Assembly (NCBI GenBank): GCA_905214895.1
Contig: CAJMNP010000052.1
Coordinates: 1-6,339, forward strand
Source of the DNA: an uncultured bacterium
GTDB taxonomy: Bacteria; Actinomycetota; Coriobacteriia; Coriobacteriales; Coriobacteriaceae
DNA: 6,339 bases
Reading direction: 5' to 3'
Shown: positions 6,131-6,339 of the stretch, one piece after another
How positions within the stretch are numbered: the first letter of the stretch is position 1
How the letters are laid out: each line of letters begins with the position of its first letter
Translations under genes and position numbers: made by a program
The notes under the pieces: model-generated
The model's input: the letters and a program-made list of their open reading frames with translations, nothing else
What the model was told of the DNA's origin: nothing
Database searches by the model: none

Positions 6131-6339
6131 CTCTTTGGCACGGCCTACATCAACGATAGACACCACTTCACAGCTCCGTCACAGGTGTAGCGGCTTTGTG
6201 TTGCTGCGACGTGTGCCGATTGAGTCCGCGAGCAAGGGGCATAAAGCAGTTGAGCGAAAACGGTTGCCCCTTTCCCGTTCGCTCGAGGATCATGTCCCCC
6301 TTTTCCGCGGAAACCCCGGCAGTTGCGAAGAGCTGCCGG
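6131..6339. other. Gene-free region with interleaved hairpins
   Basis: No convincing gene is visible in the last 209 bp. Structures seen: AAGGGGCA (6234-6241) with TGCCCCTT (6265-6272); GAGCGA (6252-6257) with TCGCTC (6279-6284), extended by ACGG/CCGT (6260-6263 with 6275-6278) after a two-base bulge; the palindrome TTTCCGCGGAAA (6302-6313); and CCGGCAG (6316-6322) with CTGCCGG (6333-6339), the last stem reaching the window edge. The first two pairs interleave in a-b-a'-b' order. A 41-codon minus-strand frame from 6293 is present but unsupported. Confidence 0.4.

Noticed and set aside
6168..6293. A 41-codon minus-strand frame (MILERTGKGQPF...)
   Set aside because: The purine-rich run is too close to the ATG, the frame crosses two hairpins, and there is no recognisable family.

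Overview
The window is a GC-rich stretch of bacterial chromosome. It looks like a Coriobacteriia actinobacterium, most probably Collinsella or a close relative. That placement rests on the high GC, the style of the PurH and DUF2207 proteins, the ribosome-binding sites and the character of the intergenic repeats; no marker gene proves it.

Layout from left to right. (1) Bases 1-50, minus strand: the first 16 codons of a response regulator that leaves the window. (2) Bases 51-226: a leader region with two interleaved inverted repeats around a perfect TATAAT, plus a second hairpin. (3) Bases 227-958, minus: a 243-aa protein of unassigned function whose layout resembles a shortened class IV (branched-chain type) PLP aminotransferase. 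(4) Bases 976-1010: an intrinsic terminator. (5) Bases 1040-2647, minus: purH, complete, encoding the bifunctional enzyme for the last two steps of IMP synthesis. (6) Bases 2648-2924: a divergent intergenic region with short repeats and palindromes. (7) Bases 2925-3566, plus: a GNAT-family acetyltransferase. (8) Bases 3567-4027: a gene-free but repeat-dense region with two 24-bp direct repeats, a 229-bp MITE-like element with 35-bp imperfect terminal inverted repeats and an internal hairpin, and a strong terminator. (9) Bases 4028-5974, minus: a DUF2207 membrane protein with a signal peptide and a glycine-rich tail. (10) Bases 5975-6339: a second repeat-dense region full of dyads.

The coding genes are ordinary housekeeping or envelope genes and do not form one clear pathway. 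purH, the class IV-like gene and the response regulator are co-directional, but a terminator separates the first two. The more unusual content is non-coding: a small non-autonomous element, REP-like repeats on both sides of the DUF2207 gene, and two places where inverted repeats interleave (a-b-a'-b'), which allows pseudoknots or alternative folds. No CRISPR array, tRNA, rRNA, transposase gene, phage gene or recognisable defence system was seen.
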